From Bradyrhizobium sediminis (GTDB lineage: Bacteria > Pseudomonadota > Alphaproteobacteria > Rhizobiales > Xanthobacteraceae), in contig NZ_CP076134.1 of assembly GCF_018736085.1 (NCBI RefSeq), positions 4,784,501-4,848,500 of the forward strand: a DNA stretch of 64,000 bases, written 5' to 3'. The notes below the pieces were generated by a model. The model ran no database searches. It was not told the DNA's origin and worked only from the letters and a program-made list of their open reading frames with translations. A program made the translations under genes and the position numbers. Shown here piece by piece: positions 8,791 to 17,249 of this stretch. The stretch's first letter is position 1. The number at the start of each line of letters is the position of its first letter.

Positions 8791-8870
8791 GTCATTCCGG
8801 GGCGATGCAAAGCATCGAACCCGGAATCTCGAGATTCCGGGTCTGGTCCTTCGGACCATCCCGGAATGAC
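8791..8870. repeat. Palindromic intergenic repeat, GTCATTCCGGG family, copy 1
   Basis: The element begins GTCATTCCGG and ends CCGGAATGAC, with a central perfect palindrome CCGGAATCTCGAGATTCCGG (8821-8840) and smaller hairpins such as GATGCAAAGCATC and GGTCCTTCGGACC. It lies between two convergent genes. Related copies are at 26607-26673 and 34379-34502. It could form a bidirectional RNA structure. Confidence 0.8.
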
Positions 8871-8878
8871 GGGAATTC

Positions 8879-10537
8879 TCACACCGTGCCGTCCACCACC
8901 ACCTCGATCAGTTTCGCGCCGGGCCGCGAAATCGCCGATTTCAGCGCGGGCGCGATCGCGCCGGGCTCAGCGACCCGCACCGCTTCCATGCCGAGCGATT
9001 TTGCCAGGCCCGTGAAATCCACCTTGGGTTCGACGAAATCCATGCCGACATAGTGATCGTCGCCATGGAACGCCAAGAGCCGCTGCTTGATGATGCGGTA
9101 GCCGCCATTATTCACAATCACCACCGTCAGCGGCAGCTTGTGATGCGCCGCGGTCCACAGCGCCTGGATCGAATACATCGCGCTGCCGTCGCCGGAGAAG
9201 CACACCACCGGCCGGTCCGGATTGGCGATGCTGACACCGACCGAGGCCGGCAGTCCCCAGCCGATGCCGCCGGAAGCCAGCGCATGATAACCGTAGCGGT
9301 CGCGATGCGGGCGCAGCGCCAGGATCTGCCGCGACGACGTCAGTCCCTCGTCGACCAGGATGGCGTTCGCGGGCATCGCCTCGACCACCTGCAGCGCCAG
9401 CCAGTCCGGATCGATCGGCGAACGATCCCTGGCTTTGGATATCTGCTCGACCAGCGCCTTGCGCTTCGCCGTCCAGTTCTTCGACGCCAGCGCGGCGATG
9501 CCCTGCCTGGCGCGGGCTTGCAGCGCCGCGCCGCCGGCGGCCTTGAGCGCCGGCACCAGCACGCGCAGGGTTTCCCTGACGTCGGCCTTCAGCGCGATCT
9601 CGGCGCCGTAATTCTTGGCGAGGTCGCCATCGACCAGGCCGACCTGCACGATCGACATGCCCTCGGGCAGCGGATCGACCTCGCTGTAAACCGACATCCG
9701 CAAGGGATCGGCGCCGAGCACGATCATCAGATCATAGGGCGACAGCACCTCGCGGACCTGCTTCTGCAGCCGCGACAGCGCGCCCATGAAGCACGGGCTC
9801 TCCGACAGGAAATGCGCGCCGTAGGGCGTCGAGCACTGATAGGCCGCACAGCCGAGCGTCTCAGCCAGCGCAGCCGCCTCCTGCAGCGCGTCGCTTTTGA
9901 CGATCTCGTCGCCGGCGATGATGACGGGATTTTGCGCTTTCAGGATGCGTTGCGCCAGTGCAGCCAGAGATTCGTCCGACGGCTTCACCCGCGTATCGAC
10001 GCGGGTCGAGCGGCCGAGTTCGATGCCGGCTTCGGCGTTGAGGATGTCGCCGGGCAGAGAGATGAACACCGGCCCGGTCGGCGGCGTGGTCGCGATCTTG
10101 GCGGCGCGGCGCACGACCCGCGGCAGGTCCTCCAGCCGGGTCACCTCGACCGCCCACTTCACCACCGGTTCCGCCATCTGCACCAGCGGTCCGTACAGCA
10201 CCGGCTCCATCAGCCCATGGCCCTGCTCCTGCTGGCCGGCGGTCAGGATCATCGGCGTGCCGGTGAAGCTCGCATTGAACAGCGAGCCCATCGCATTGCC
10301 GAGCCCGGGCGCGACATGGACGTTGCAGGCGACGAGCTTACCCGAGGCGCGGCTGAAGCCATCAGCAATGGCGACCACCAGGCTTTCCTGCATCGCCATC
10401 ACATAGGTGAGGTCGGGATGATCCTTCAGGGCGTGCATGATCGGCAGTTCGGTGGTGCCGGGATTGCCGAATAGATGCGTGATGCCCTCGTCCTTGAGCA
10501 GTGCCAGGAACGCCGAGCGCCCGGTGATACGATTCAT
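8879..10537 (-). CDS. Thiamine-diphosphate enzyme resembling benzoylformate decarboxylase
   Basis: A 552-residue ThDP-dependent enzyme of the pyruvate oxidase/decarboxylase family. The start at 10537 follows a GAAGGGGGAGGG site and fits the family N-terminus; a longer frame upstream is not needed. The cofactor Glu51 (AMQES), His74 in NVHVAPGLGNAMG and the GDGSAMYSIQALWTAA motif (449-464) closely match benzoylformate decarboxylase rather than acetolactate synthase. Asn477 follows in VIVNNGGY. It probably decarboxylates a 2-oxo acid; the specific substrate is unproven. Confidence 0.8.
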   Translation of the reverse strand: MNRITGRSAFLALLKDEGITHLFGNPGTTELPIMHALKDHPDLTYVMAMQESLVVAIADGFSRASGKLVACNVHVAPGLGNAMGSLFNASFTGTPMILTAGQQEQGHGLMEPVLYGPLVQMAEPVVKWAVEVTRLEDLPRVVRRAAKIATTPPTGPVFISLPGDILNAEAGIELGRSTRVDTRVKPSDESLAALAQRILKAQNPVIIAGDEIVKSDALQEAAALAETLGCAAYQCSTPYGAHFLSESPCFMGALSRLQKQVREVLSPYDLMIVLGADPLRMSVYSEVDPLPEGMSIVQVGLVDGDLAKNYGAEIALKADVRETLRVLVPALKAAGGAALQARARQGIAALASKNWTAKRKALVEQISKARDRSPIDPDWLALQVVEAMPANAILVDEGLTSSRQILALRPHRDRYGYHALASGGIGWGLPASVGVSIANPDRPVVCFSGDGSAMYSIQALWTAAHHKLPLTVVIVNNGGYRIIKQRLLAFHGDDHYVGMDFVEPKVDFTGLAKSLGMEAVRVAEPGAIAPALKSAISRPGAKLIEVVVDGTV

Positions 10538-10674
10538 GAAAACCCTCCCCCTTCCCGCGGCCGTTACCGTCGGGGTTTTTGCATCATGGCCGATCCGGAA
10601 TGACGGAGGCAATGGAGCGCGGTCATGGCTGCCCTGCGTCGCCAGACTCGACATCACGCGCCCGCCGTTCCAGC

Positions 10675-11157
10675 TCAGAACATCCCCTCGGGCTCAACGC
10701 GCTTCTTCTTTTTCGAACGCTGCCAGACCACGCCGGGAAACCCCTTCAGCGGCACCAGCGGCTCGCCGGTGTAAGCCCACTCCTGCAATTCTTCGATCGC
10801 GATATGGTAGAGCGGCTGCCGGCCGGTGCGGCCCGAGAACAGCGCGCGCGGGATGTTGACCATATGCGGCGAGCGCGCGCGCTCGTAAAACAGCGGCGTG
10901 CCGCAGTTCGTGCAGAAGCCGCGCACGGTCTTGGTCGCCTGGTCCTCGAAGCGCGCGATGGTCGCCTTGCCCTTGGTCACCCGAAAGCGCTTGCGCCAGC
11001 TGCCGACATAGGTCGCATAGGCCGCGCCATGCGCGCGCCGGGATGCCGCCGAATGATCATGCCAGGCCCAGCGCGCCGGCGTGTCGATTTCGAAGGCCAC
11101 CTTGCCGCACAGGCATTGGCCGGCGGCGATTCCGACTGGTTTAGCCTCTTTCGCCAT
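10675..11157 (-). CDS. GFA-domain protein of a variant type lacking the central cysteines
   Basis: A 160-residue protein of the glutathione-dependent formaldehyde-activating (GFA/Mss4-like) fold. It keeps the outer zinc cysteines CLCGK (about residues 17-21) and CTNCGTPLFY (about 83-92). The segment that is usually CHCSxCRR reads WHDHSAASRRAHGAA, so the central Cys pair is replaced by Asp, Ser and Ala. A GAAGG site before the ATG at 11157 sets the start; a longer frame would run into a repeat. A catalytic GFA role is doubtful. Confidence 0.75.
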   Translation of the reverse strand: MAKEAKPVGIAAGQCLCGKVAFEIDTPARWAWHDHSAASRRAHGAAYATYVGSWRKRFRVTKGKATIARFEDQATKTVRGFCTNCGTPLFYERARSPHMVNIPRALFSGRTGRQPLYHIAIEELQEWAYTGEPLVPLKGFPGVVWQRSKKKKRVEPEGMF

Positions 11158-11175
11158 TCGCGCCTTCCCCTCCAC

Positions 11176-11259
11176 CGTCATTGCGAGGAGCGAAAGCGAC
11201 GAAGCAATCCATTCTTGCTTTGTGGCGCGATGGATTGCTTCGCTTCGCTCGCAATGACG
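11176..11259. repeat. Palindromic intergenic repeat, GTCATTGCGAG family, copy 1
   Basis: The element starts CGTCATTGCGAGGAGCG and ends with the inverted form CGCTCGCAATGACG. Internal arms GAAGCAATCCAT and ATGGATTGCTTC pair around a short variable loop. Further copies lie at 17108, 22119, 28900 and 53037, and one copy is split by the insertion sequence at 46896. The arm CGACGAAGCAATCC is the sequence targeted by that insertion. Confidence 0.85.
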
Positions 11260-12387
11260 TTAGGCCTTCTCCAGTTCCCCATACACCGGATAATCCGTGT
11301 AGCCCGCGGCCTCGCCGCCGTAGAAGGTGGCGCGGTTGTAGGGCGTCAGCGGCAACCCTTCGCGCAGGCGGCGCGGCAAATCGGGGTTCGAAATGAAGAT
11401 GCGGCCGAACGCGACGGCGTCGGCATGGCCGGCTGATATCGCCGCATCCGCTGTCTCGCCGGTGAAGCCGCCGGCCGCGATCAGGATGCCCTTCCAGATC
11501 GGACGGAACAGCATCATCGCGGAGGGCACGTTCTGCCAATTGACCTCGGCGCGGCCCGCACCGCTCGAGCGCGGCTCGATGAAATGCAGATAGGCGAGCC
11601 CGAGCGGATTGAGCGACTGGACGACATGGGTATAGAGCGGCATCGGGTCCGGCTCGCCGGAATCATTGGCGATGCCATAGGGCGACAGCCGCACGCCGAC
11701 CCGGTTCGCGCCCCAGACCTCGACCGCGGCTTGCGTGATCTCCAGCAGCAGCCGCGCGCGGTTCTCGATCGATCCGCCATACTGGTCGGTGCGCAGATTG
11801 CTGCACGACTGCAGGAATTGCTCGAGCAGATAGCCGTTGGCGCCGTGGATCTCGACGCCGTCGAAGCCGGCCGCCTTGGCGTTGGCGGCGGCCTGCCGGA
11901 AGGCCTCGACCACGCCGGCGACTTCGGAGGTCTCCAGCGCCCGCGGCGTCTCATAGGTCGTGACCTTGCCGTCCGCCGTCATGGTCTTCAGGTCAGGCGA
12001 GATCGGCACCGCCGAAGGCGCCACCGGCAGCACGCCGCCGGGCTGGAACGAGGAATGCGAGACACGGCCGACATGCCAGAGCTGCAGGAAGATCACGCCA
12101 CCCTTGGCGTGGACGGCATCGACGACTTCGCGCCATCCCTTGATCTGCGCGTCCGAATAGATGCCGGGCACGCCGGGGCTTCCGAACGCGGTCGCCGCCA
12201 CCGGCGAGGCCTCGGCGACGATCAGTCCGCCGGCCGTCGCGCGCTGCGCGTAATATTCCACATTCAGCGGCCGCGGCGCCAGCGAGGGCTTTTCCGCCCG
12301 CATCCGCGTCAGCGGCGCCATCACGACGCGATGCTGGAGTTGGTAAGGTCCGATCTCGAGCGGTGAAAACAACGACGGAAATTTCAT
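11260..12387 (-). CDS. Old Yellow Enzyme family alkene reductase (NemA-like)
   Basis: A 375-residue FMN-dependent ene-reductase. The N-terminus FSPLEIGPYQLQHRVVMAPLTRMRA is family-typical, substrate-polarising residues are in EIHGANGYLLEQFLQ (the His and Asn of the HGAN motif), followed by RTDQYGGSIENR. GRIFISNPDLPRRL near the C-terminus is the phosphate-binding region. It would reduce activated C=C bonds or nitro compounds with NADPH. The start at 12387 is the ATG directly before the conserved region; the longer frame has no support. Confidence 0.9.
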   Translation of the reverse strand: MKFPSLFSPLEIGPYQLQHRVVMAPLTRMRAEKPSLAPRPLNVEYYAQRATAGGLIVAEASPVAATAFGSPGVPGIYSDAQIKGWREVVDAVHAKGGVIFLQLWHVGRVSHSSFQPGGVLPVAPSAVPISPDLKTMTADGKVTTYETPRALETSEVAGVVEAFRQAAANAKAAGFDGVEIHGANGYLLEQFLQSCSNLRTDQYGGSIENRARLLLEITQAAVEVWGANRVGVRLSPYGIANDSGEPDPMPLYTHVVQSLNPLGLAYLHFIEPRSSGAGRAEVNWQNVPSAMMLFRPIWKGILIAAGGFTGETADAAISAGHADAVAFGRIFISNPDLPRRLREGLPLTPYNRATFYGGEAAGYTDYPVYGELEKA

Positions 12388-12554
12388 GTTGGCCCCGGAT
12401 GATGCTGTCGATAGGGCTATGTAGCCGGTTAGCCCCGATCGCAAAAGGCCGGGCGAGGGAGATCGCGACGGTTGAAGACCTCCCATGCGGTTTCGTGCAT
12501 GGTGGGCCCGCCGCATCGCCATAACTCGTCGCATGCCATCGCCACCTCAGGAGA

Positions 12555-13412
12555 ATGCACGTGCTCCACCCCGCCATATCCCCCAATAATGTCGCCGTGA
12601 TCACGGGCGGCGCGTCCGGCATCGGCCTTTCCGCCGCGATGCGCTTTGCCGGCATCGGCATGAAAGTCTGCATCGCCGATCTCGGCGGCGACCGGCTCGC
12701 GGCGGCGGAAAAGAAACTGGCATCGGCCGCCCGAGGCGGCGCCGCCGACATCATGGCTGTCGCGGTCGATGTCAGCCGCATCGAGCAAGTGTCGGAACTG
12801 GAAAGCACGGTGCGCAGGCGGTTCGGCGGCGCCGATATCCTGATGAACAATGCCGGCATCCAGCCGGGCAGCACCATGTTCGGGCCGCTGGAAAACTGGC
12901 AGCGCATTCTCGGCGTCAATTTGTGGGGCGTGATCCACGGCTCGCAAGCCTTCGCACCCCACATGATCGAGCGCGGACGGCCGGGCCTCATCATCAACAC
13001 CGGCTCGAAACAGGGCATCACGACCCCTCCCGGCGATCCCGCCTACAACGTCTCCAAGTCCGGCGTGAAAGCCTTCACCGAGGCGCTGCAGCACGAATTG
13101 CGAAATACGGCGGACTGCAGGGTCAGTGCACATCTGTTTATCCCCGGCCACGTCTTCACCGCCCTCACCGCGCGCGGCCGCACCGAAAAACCTGCCGGCG
13201 CCTGGACGCCGGAGCAGACCGTCGACTTCATGATCGAGCGCGTGGCGACCGGCGATTTCTATATCCTGTGTCCTGATAACGACGTGCCGCGCAGTCTCGA
13301 CGAGCGGCGCATTCTCTGGGCCGCCGGCGACGTCGTCGAAAACCGCCCCGCGCTGTCGCGCTGGCATCCGGACTATGCGGAGGCGTTCGCGGCGTTTGTG
13401 AAGGGGACTTGA
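12555..13412 (+). CDS. Short-chain dehydrogenase/reductase
   Basis: A 285-residue classical SDR. The NAD(P)-binding motif TGGASGIG lies near residues 17-24, NNAGIQPG near 95-102, and the catalytic Tyr and Lys are in AYNVSKSG around 160-167 with a preceding Ser in INTGSKQG. The presence of Asp (ADLGGDR) after the second strand favours NAD over NADP. It is divergent from the ene-reductase gene, with 167 bp between the two starts. Substrate unknown. Confidence 0.88.
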   Translation: MHVLHPAISPNNVAVITGGASGIGLSAAMRFAGIGMKVCIADLGGDRLAAAEKKLASAARGGAADIMAVAVDVSRIEQVSELESTVRRRFGGADILMNNAGIQPGSTMFGPLENWQRILGVNLWGVIHGSQAFAPHMIERGRPGLIINTGSKQGITTPPGDPAYNVSKSGVKAFTEALQHELRNTADCRVSAHLFIPGHVFTALTARGRTEKPAGAWTPEQTVDFMIERVATGDFYILCPDNDVPRSLDERRILWAAGDVVENRPALSRWHPDYAEAFAAFVKGT

Positions 13413-13963
13413 GGTTGTCATTGCCAGGCGATGCTAATCCAAGACCATCATGCCCCGCCAACCGGTCCGGCCCTCGGCCGGCCGGATGACAGGCTCCGGC
13501 GGGATCCAGTACGCCGCGGCCTATCGATTTAATCACTGGCGTCTCTGGGATACTGTCATCACCCGCTTTCGCGGGTGATGACAGGCGAAGGATGTGGCGT
13601 GCATTCGCACACAAACGCAGTTTCGCGATGGTTTTACGGCTTACTCCGCGCTCTCCTCGGCGACCGGGCTTTCTTGCCACCGTCATCCCTGAGAAGCTTG
13701 CTTCTCAGCGTCCACGAACAAGGTCGCGGTGCCTCGCCGGCGCCAATTCGCTTTCCCATTTCATGACACTGAAACGCCGAAGGGAAAATTCATGGGCAGC
13801 GTTCCACAAACTCGGCACACGTGCGCCGCACCAGCGCCGCTATTGCGGCGCGATATTTGAAAGTTGCCGTTTGACAATCATGCACGCCGGCGCACTGATA
13901 GCGGCATTCCCCCGACAGCGGGTGACCACCCGTTAGAAATGGGGGCATCAAAGGGAGGCATCC
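13413..13963. other. Intergenic region with decayed repeats and a perfect palindrome
   Basis: This 551-bp gap holds no convincing gene. It contains degraded pieces of palindromic repeats (GTCATTGCCAGG near 13417; CGTCATCCCTGAGAAGC near 13682) and the perfect hairpin listed separately. The promoter and GGGAGGC ribosome binding site of the sugar dehydrogenase gene lie at its right end. Confidence 0.5.
13553..13584. repeat. Perfect 14-bp inverted repeat with TTTC loop
   Basis: CTGTCATCACCCGC (13553-13566) and GCGGGTGATGACAG (13571-13584) form a perfect stem around TTTC. There is no U-tract on either strand, so it resembles a repeat unit more than a terminator. The terminal GTCATCAC/GTGATGAC matches the style of other intergenic repeats here. 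Confidence 0.6.
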
Positions 13964-15232
13964 ATGAAGCTTCGTTTTATGACGACGGTGGCTTTATTGT
14001 CACTGGCCGCCTGGCCGGCCGCTGCGCAGCCTGCGCAGCCCGCGCCGAGCGCGCTGGAAACGCTCGGCGCCATGCATCAGACCGGCAGCACGGCCGATTG
14101 GCCCGAAATCCCGCAGACCGGTGCGAAAGCCGATCAGGTCAAACAGAATCTCACCAAGATAAAGCTGCCGCCGGGTTTCCACATCTCTCTCTACGCGCTG
14201 GTGCCGGACGCCCGCCACATCGCGGTCGGCCCGCAGGGGGTCGCGACCTTCGTGGGCACGCGCAAATCGAAGGTCTGGGTGGTGACCGACCGTGGACGCG
14301 GCGGCGTGGGAGACGAGGTGAAGGAGTTCGCGCCGACGCTGCCGAAGAAAATCCCCAACGGCGCCTGCTTCTCGAAGGACGGCTTCCTCTACATCGCCGA
14401 GCAGAATCGGGTGCTGGAATATGCGGCGGCCGAGTTCTTCTATGAAAGTAATGACGTCGTCGCCGGCGCCGTCGTCCCGGAAGGCGAGCTGATTCCGAAG
14501 GCAGACGAGAGCTACAATCATACGGCGCGAACCTGCCGGATCGGGCCGGACAACAAGCTCTATATCCAGCTGGGTCAGCCCTACAACGTGCCGACGAAAG
14601 AGAAAAATGATGCCTACCGCAAGCTCGGCATCGGCGGCATCATCCGCATGGACCGCGACGGCAAGAATCGCGAAGTCTACGCGATCGGGCTGCGCAACCC
14701 CGTCGGCATGGACTTCAATCCGAAGGACAAGTCGCTCTGGACCAACGACAACCAGGTCGACGGCATGGGCGACGATATTCCCGCCGGCGAGATGAACCGC
14801 ATCACCGCCGTGGGCCAGGATTTCGGCTTCCCGTGGTACGGCGGCGGTCGCACGCGCACCAACGAATACAAGACCGATACCCCGCCGGCCAACGTGATTT
14901 TCCCCGAAGTGGAACAAGTCGCGCACGCGGCGGACCTCGGCCTCATGTTCTACACCGGCACCATGTTTCCGAAGAAATACCAGGGCGCGATCTTCTCGAC
15001 ACAACACGGCTCGTGGAATCGAACCGTGCCGGTCGGCGCTCGGCTGATGGTGACCTTTCTCAAGGAGGATGGCCACGTCGCAGGCAAGTCCGAGCCGTTC
15101 GCCGAAGGGTGGAACGACAAAGGCTATTACCTCGGCCGTCCGGTCGACGTGGCGCAGTTGCACGACGGCTCGCTGATCGTCTCGGACGATCTGGTCGGCG
15201 CGCTCTATCGCATCTGGTACGACGGCAAGTAA
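13964..15232 (+). CDS. Periplasmic PQQ-dependent sugar dehydrogenase family protein
   Basis: A 422-residue secreted protein with signal peptide (MKLRFMTTVALLSLAAWPAAAQ). The fold is the six-bladed propeller of soluble glucose/sorbosone dehydrogenases: LPPGFHISLYALVPDARHIAVG opens the propeller, YAIGLRNPVGMDFNP and FGFPWYGGGRTRTNEYK are typical blade motifs, and TQHGSWNRTVPVGARL is near the end. The cytochrome c encoded 70 bp downstream is the likely electron acceptor. The sugar or alcohol substrate is unknown. Confidence 0.86.
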   Translation: MKLRFMTTVALLSLAAWPAAAQPAQPAPSALETLGAMHQTGSTADWPEIPQTGAKADQVKQNLTKIKLPPGFHISLYALVPDARHIAVGPQGVATFVGTRKSKVWVVTDRGRGGVGDEVKEFAPTLPKKIPNGACFSKDGFLYIAEQNRVLEYAAAEFFYESNDVVAGAVVPEGELIPKADESYNHTARTCRIGPDNKLYIQLGQPYNVPTKEKNDAYRKLGIGGIIRMDRDGKNREVYAIGLRNPVGMDFNPKDKSLWTNDNQVDGMGDDIPAGEMNRITAVGQDFGFPWYGGGRTRTNEYKTDTPPANVIFPEVEQVAHAADLGLMFYTGTMFPKKYQGAIFSTQHGSWNRTVPVGARLMVTFLKEDGHVAGKSEPFAEGWNDKGYYLGRPVDVAQLHDGSLIVSDDLVGALYRIWYDGK

Positions 15233-15302
15233 ACTGAGCCGGTTGATGGCCCCCCACACATGGGGGCCATCAGCTTCCTTCGTCCAGGCTCAATGAGGAT
15301 TC

Positions 15303-15665
15303 ATGGTGATTCCTGCGCATCCCCGGGTGGCGCGGCTCGTCGTCTGCCTGTTGGCATCGGCCTGCCTTCTCGCAGCCAGCGGCAACCCGTGCCGTGCCGG
15401 CGACGTCAAAGCCGGCCGCGCCAAGGCGCTGATCTGCCAGGCCTGTCATGGCCTCGATGGCCTCTCCAAGACCCCCGACGCGCCGAACATCGCCGGCCAG
15501 ACCGAACCCTATTTGATCACGCAGCTGCAGGCGTTCAAATCCGGCGGGCGCAAGAACGACGCGATGTCGGTGGTCGTACCGTCGCTGTCGGACAAGGACA
15601 TCGAGGATCTCGCCGCCTATTTTTCCGCGATCGAGATCAGCATCGGAAAACTGCCGGGCCAATAG
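15303..15665 (+). CDS. Secreted class I cytochrome c
   Basis: A 120-residue c-type cytochrome with an N-terminal signal (residues 1-32) and one haem-binding motif CQACHG (Cys45, Cys48, His49). The C-terminal region contains the likely Met ligand (NDAMSVVVPSLSDKDIEDLAAYFS). It probably takes electrons from the upstream PQQ-type dehydrogenase and passes them to the respiratory chain. Same strand as that gene, 70 bp downstream. Confidence 0.88.
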   Translation: MVIPAHPRVARLVVCLLASACLLAASGNPCRAGDVKAGRAKALICQACHGLDGLSKTPDAPNIAGQTEPYLITQLQAFKSGGRKNDAMSVVVPSLSDKDIEDLAAYFSAIEISIGKLPGQ

Positions 15666-15881
15666 CCGGCATCCGGATTTCGCCGGGCGTTTTCGGCGTC
15701 TGCAAAGGGCAGTGCGCTATCGCTCTCAGCGTCGTCCTTGCGAACGCAGGGAGGCGACGGTTATGCGAAAGGTGTCTGCCTCCATGGCAAAACGATAGGC
15801 CGCGGCGCATGGGTCCCAGCGTTCGCAGGGACGATGATGCAGGGTGGCATTCCGCGCGCCGCAAAAACAGCGCAGCATTGC

Positions 15882-16088
15882 TCACAGCGTCTCTTGCTTG
15901 TGCCCGCATTGCTTGCAGGCGAATTTGACGCGGGTGGCGCCCTTTTCCGCCGAGATGCGGTTCGGCGCGCCGCATTTGCCGCACGTGGTCTCGATGCGGG
16001 TGTTGCCCTGCTTCACGACCAGCGTCTTGCGCGCCATGGTTTCGCGGATCAGGCGCTCGGCCTCCTCGCGCATCGCTTGCTTGTCCAT
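15882..16088 (-). CDS. Small zinc-ribbon protein
   Basis: A 68-residue cytoplasmic protein with a charged helical N-terminus (MDKQAMREEAERLIRETMAR) and two CxxC knuckles, CGKCG (about residues 36-40) and CKQCG (about 58-62), which would bind one zinc ion. I do not recognise a named family. It is a single gene with no operon partner. A nucleic-acid or protein binding role is likely but unproven. Confidence 0.75.
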   Translation of the reverse strand: MDKQAMREEAERLIRETMARKTLVVKQGNTRIETTCGKCGAPNRISAEKGATRVKFACKQCGHKQETL

Positions 16089-16175
16089 CCGCTTCCGCCT
16101 GTCATGACTACCGAAGCAGCCTTATAACAGCGCACTTTGCCAGCGTAAGCCAGAAATGTCGCCTTCGCCGCCGAT

Positions 16176-17048
16176 TCAAGCGGCCCTGTGTTGCTGCTTC
16201 AGCATGCCGGCAAAGGTATTCGCGAAGGTGTGAACATCGCCCGGCCATCTTGCCGAGACGTAATTGCGATCCCGGACGACAAAGGCCGGCGTCGCATTGT
16301 CGTTTGAATCGCGCTGCAGGCCCGACGTCTTCCGGCGAAAGTGCGGATCGGTGCGGGGCACGTCGCGGAAATCCTCCGGGCGCGCCAGCGCGCGCGTGAC
16401 TTCCTGCTGCACCGACATAAAGCCCTTCGGCTGCCCGCTTTGCTCCAGATAGGTCCGGTAGTAATCGGGATCCCAGAACCGCGTAATGCGTCCGACCGAC
16501 CAGGCGCTGTTCTCGAACGCCCAGGTCAGAGCGGTGGTCTGATATCCCCGGAGAACCGAGTGCCCGGTCCGCTTCGAGCGACTGCGCGCCGCCAGCAACA
16601 CGCCGTGGCAGATCGCCGCCACCGGCTTTTCCTCATCGAAGAAATGGGCGACAATATCATGCAGAATTTCGCTTTCGAGGTAATCGCGCATGCCTCGCGC
16701 GCGATGCCCACCGGGTAACAGCAGCCCGTCGTAATTTGCGGGATCGACGGCATCCCAACGCTGCGGCGCCAGATAGTTTTGGTCCGCGATCATTTCGGCG
16801 TAGGCCTCGCGCGCGTCGCGGTTGGCGCGCATCAGAAGCCCGATCAGGGGAAGATTCCGCAACAGCGGAATGGCGCCCCAGGGATCGAGCCCCCTCCCCG
16901 TCAGCATCATGTCGTCGGCGACAGCGGGCCGTCCGTCCGGCGTCGCAAAATGGACCGCGTGTCCGGCGCTCGCGAGCACCCGCCAGCTCACCGCAGCTTC
17001 GCTCGGATCGAAATCCCGCGCCGGCAACAGGACAAGAACGCGCGCCAT
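16176..17048 (-). CDS. DJ-1/PfpI superfamily protein
   Basis: A 290-residue class I glutamine amidotransferase-like protein. It begins MARVLVLLPARDFDPSEAAV, has the acidic active-site region NYDGLLLPGGHRARGMRDYL, and carries the nucleophile-elbow Cys in VAAICHGVLLAARSR near residue 155. Relatives act as glyoxalase III, chaperone or stress hydrolases; function here is open. The start at 17048 has a GGAG upstream; the longer frame would start inside a palindromic repeat and is rejected. Confidence 0.85.
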   Translation of the reverse strand: MARVLVLLPARDFDPSEAAVSWRVLASAGHAVHFATPDGRPAVADDMMLTGRGLDPWGAIPLLRNLPLIGLLMRANRDAREAYAEMIADQNYLAPQRWDAVDPANYDGLLLPGGHRARGMRDYLESEILHDIVAHFFDEEKPVAAICHGVLLAARSRSKRTGHSVLRGYQTTALTWAFENSAWSVGRITRFWDPDYYRTYLEQSGQPKGFMSVQQEVTRALARPEDFRDVPRTDPHFRRKTSGLQRDSNDNATPAFVVRDRNYVSARWPGDVHTFANTFAGMLKQQHRAA

Positions 17049-17107
17049 CAACCCGTCTCCGCACCAGCGGCAAGCGGCGGGCAAGCTGTGCCCGCCGCTT
17101 GCCGCTA

Positions 17108-17225
17108 CGTCATTGCGAGGAGCGTAGCGACGAAGCAATCCAGTTTGCCTATGTGAAGGCTGGATTGCTTCGCGGAGCCTGTCATCGGGCGGCGCTTCGC
17201 GCCGACCCGTTGGCTCGCAATGACG
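17108..17225. repeat. Palindromic intergenic repeat, GTCATTGCGAG family, copy 2
   Basis: It runs from CGTCATTGCGAGGAGCGTAG to GGCTCGCAATGACG, with internal arms GAAGCAATCCAG and CTGGATTGCTTC. An insertion (CCTGTCATCGGGCGGCGC and on) makes it longer than copy 1. It lies between the PfpI and quinone oxidoreductase genes. Confidence 0.85.
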
Positions 17226-17249
17226 GCCTCAACACCGTCCGCCAGCCCC

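Noticed and set aside
8791..8870. Rho-independent terminators at the GTCATTCCGGG repeats.
   Set aside because: They form strong hairpins but lack U-tracts, and they recur with the same ends at several loci, so they are repeats first.
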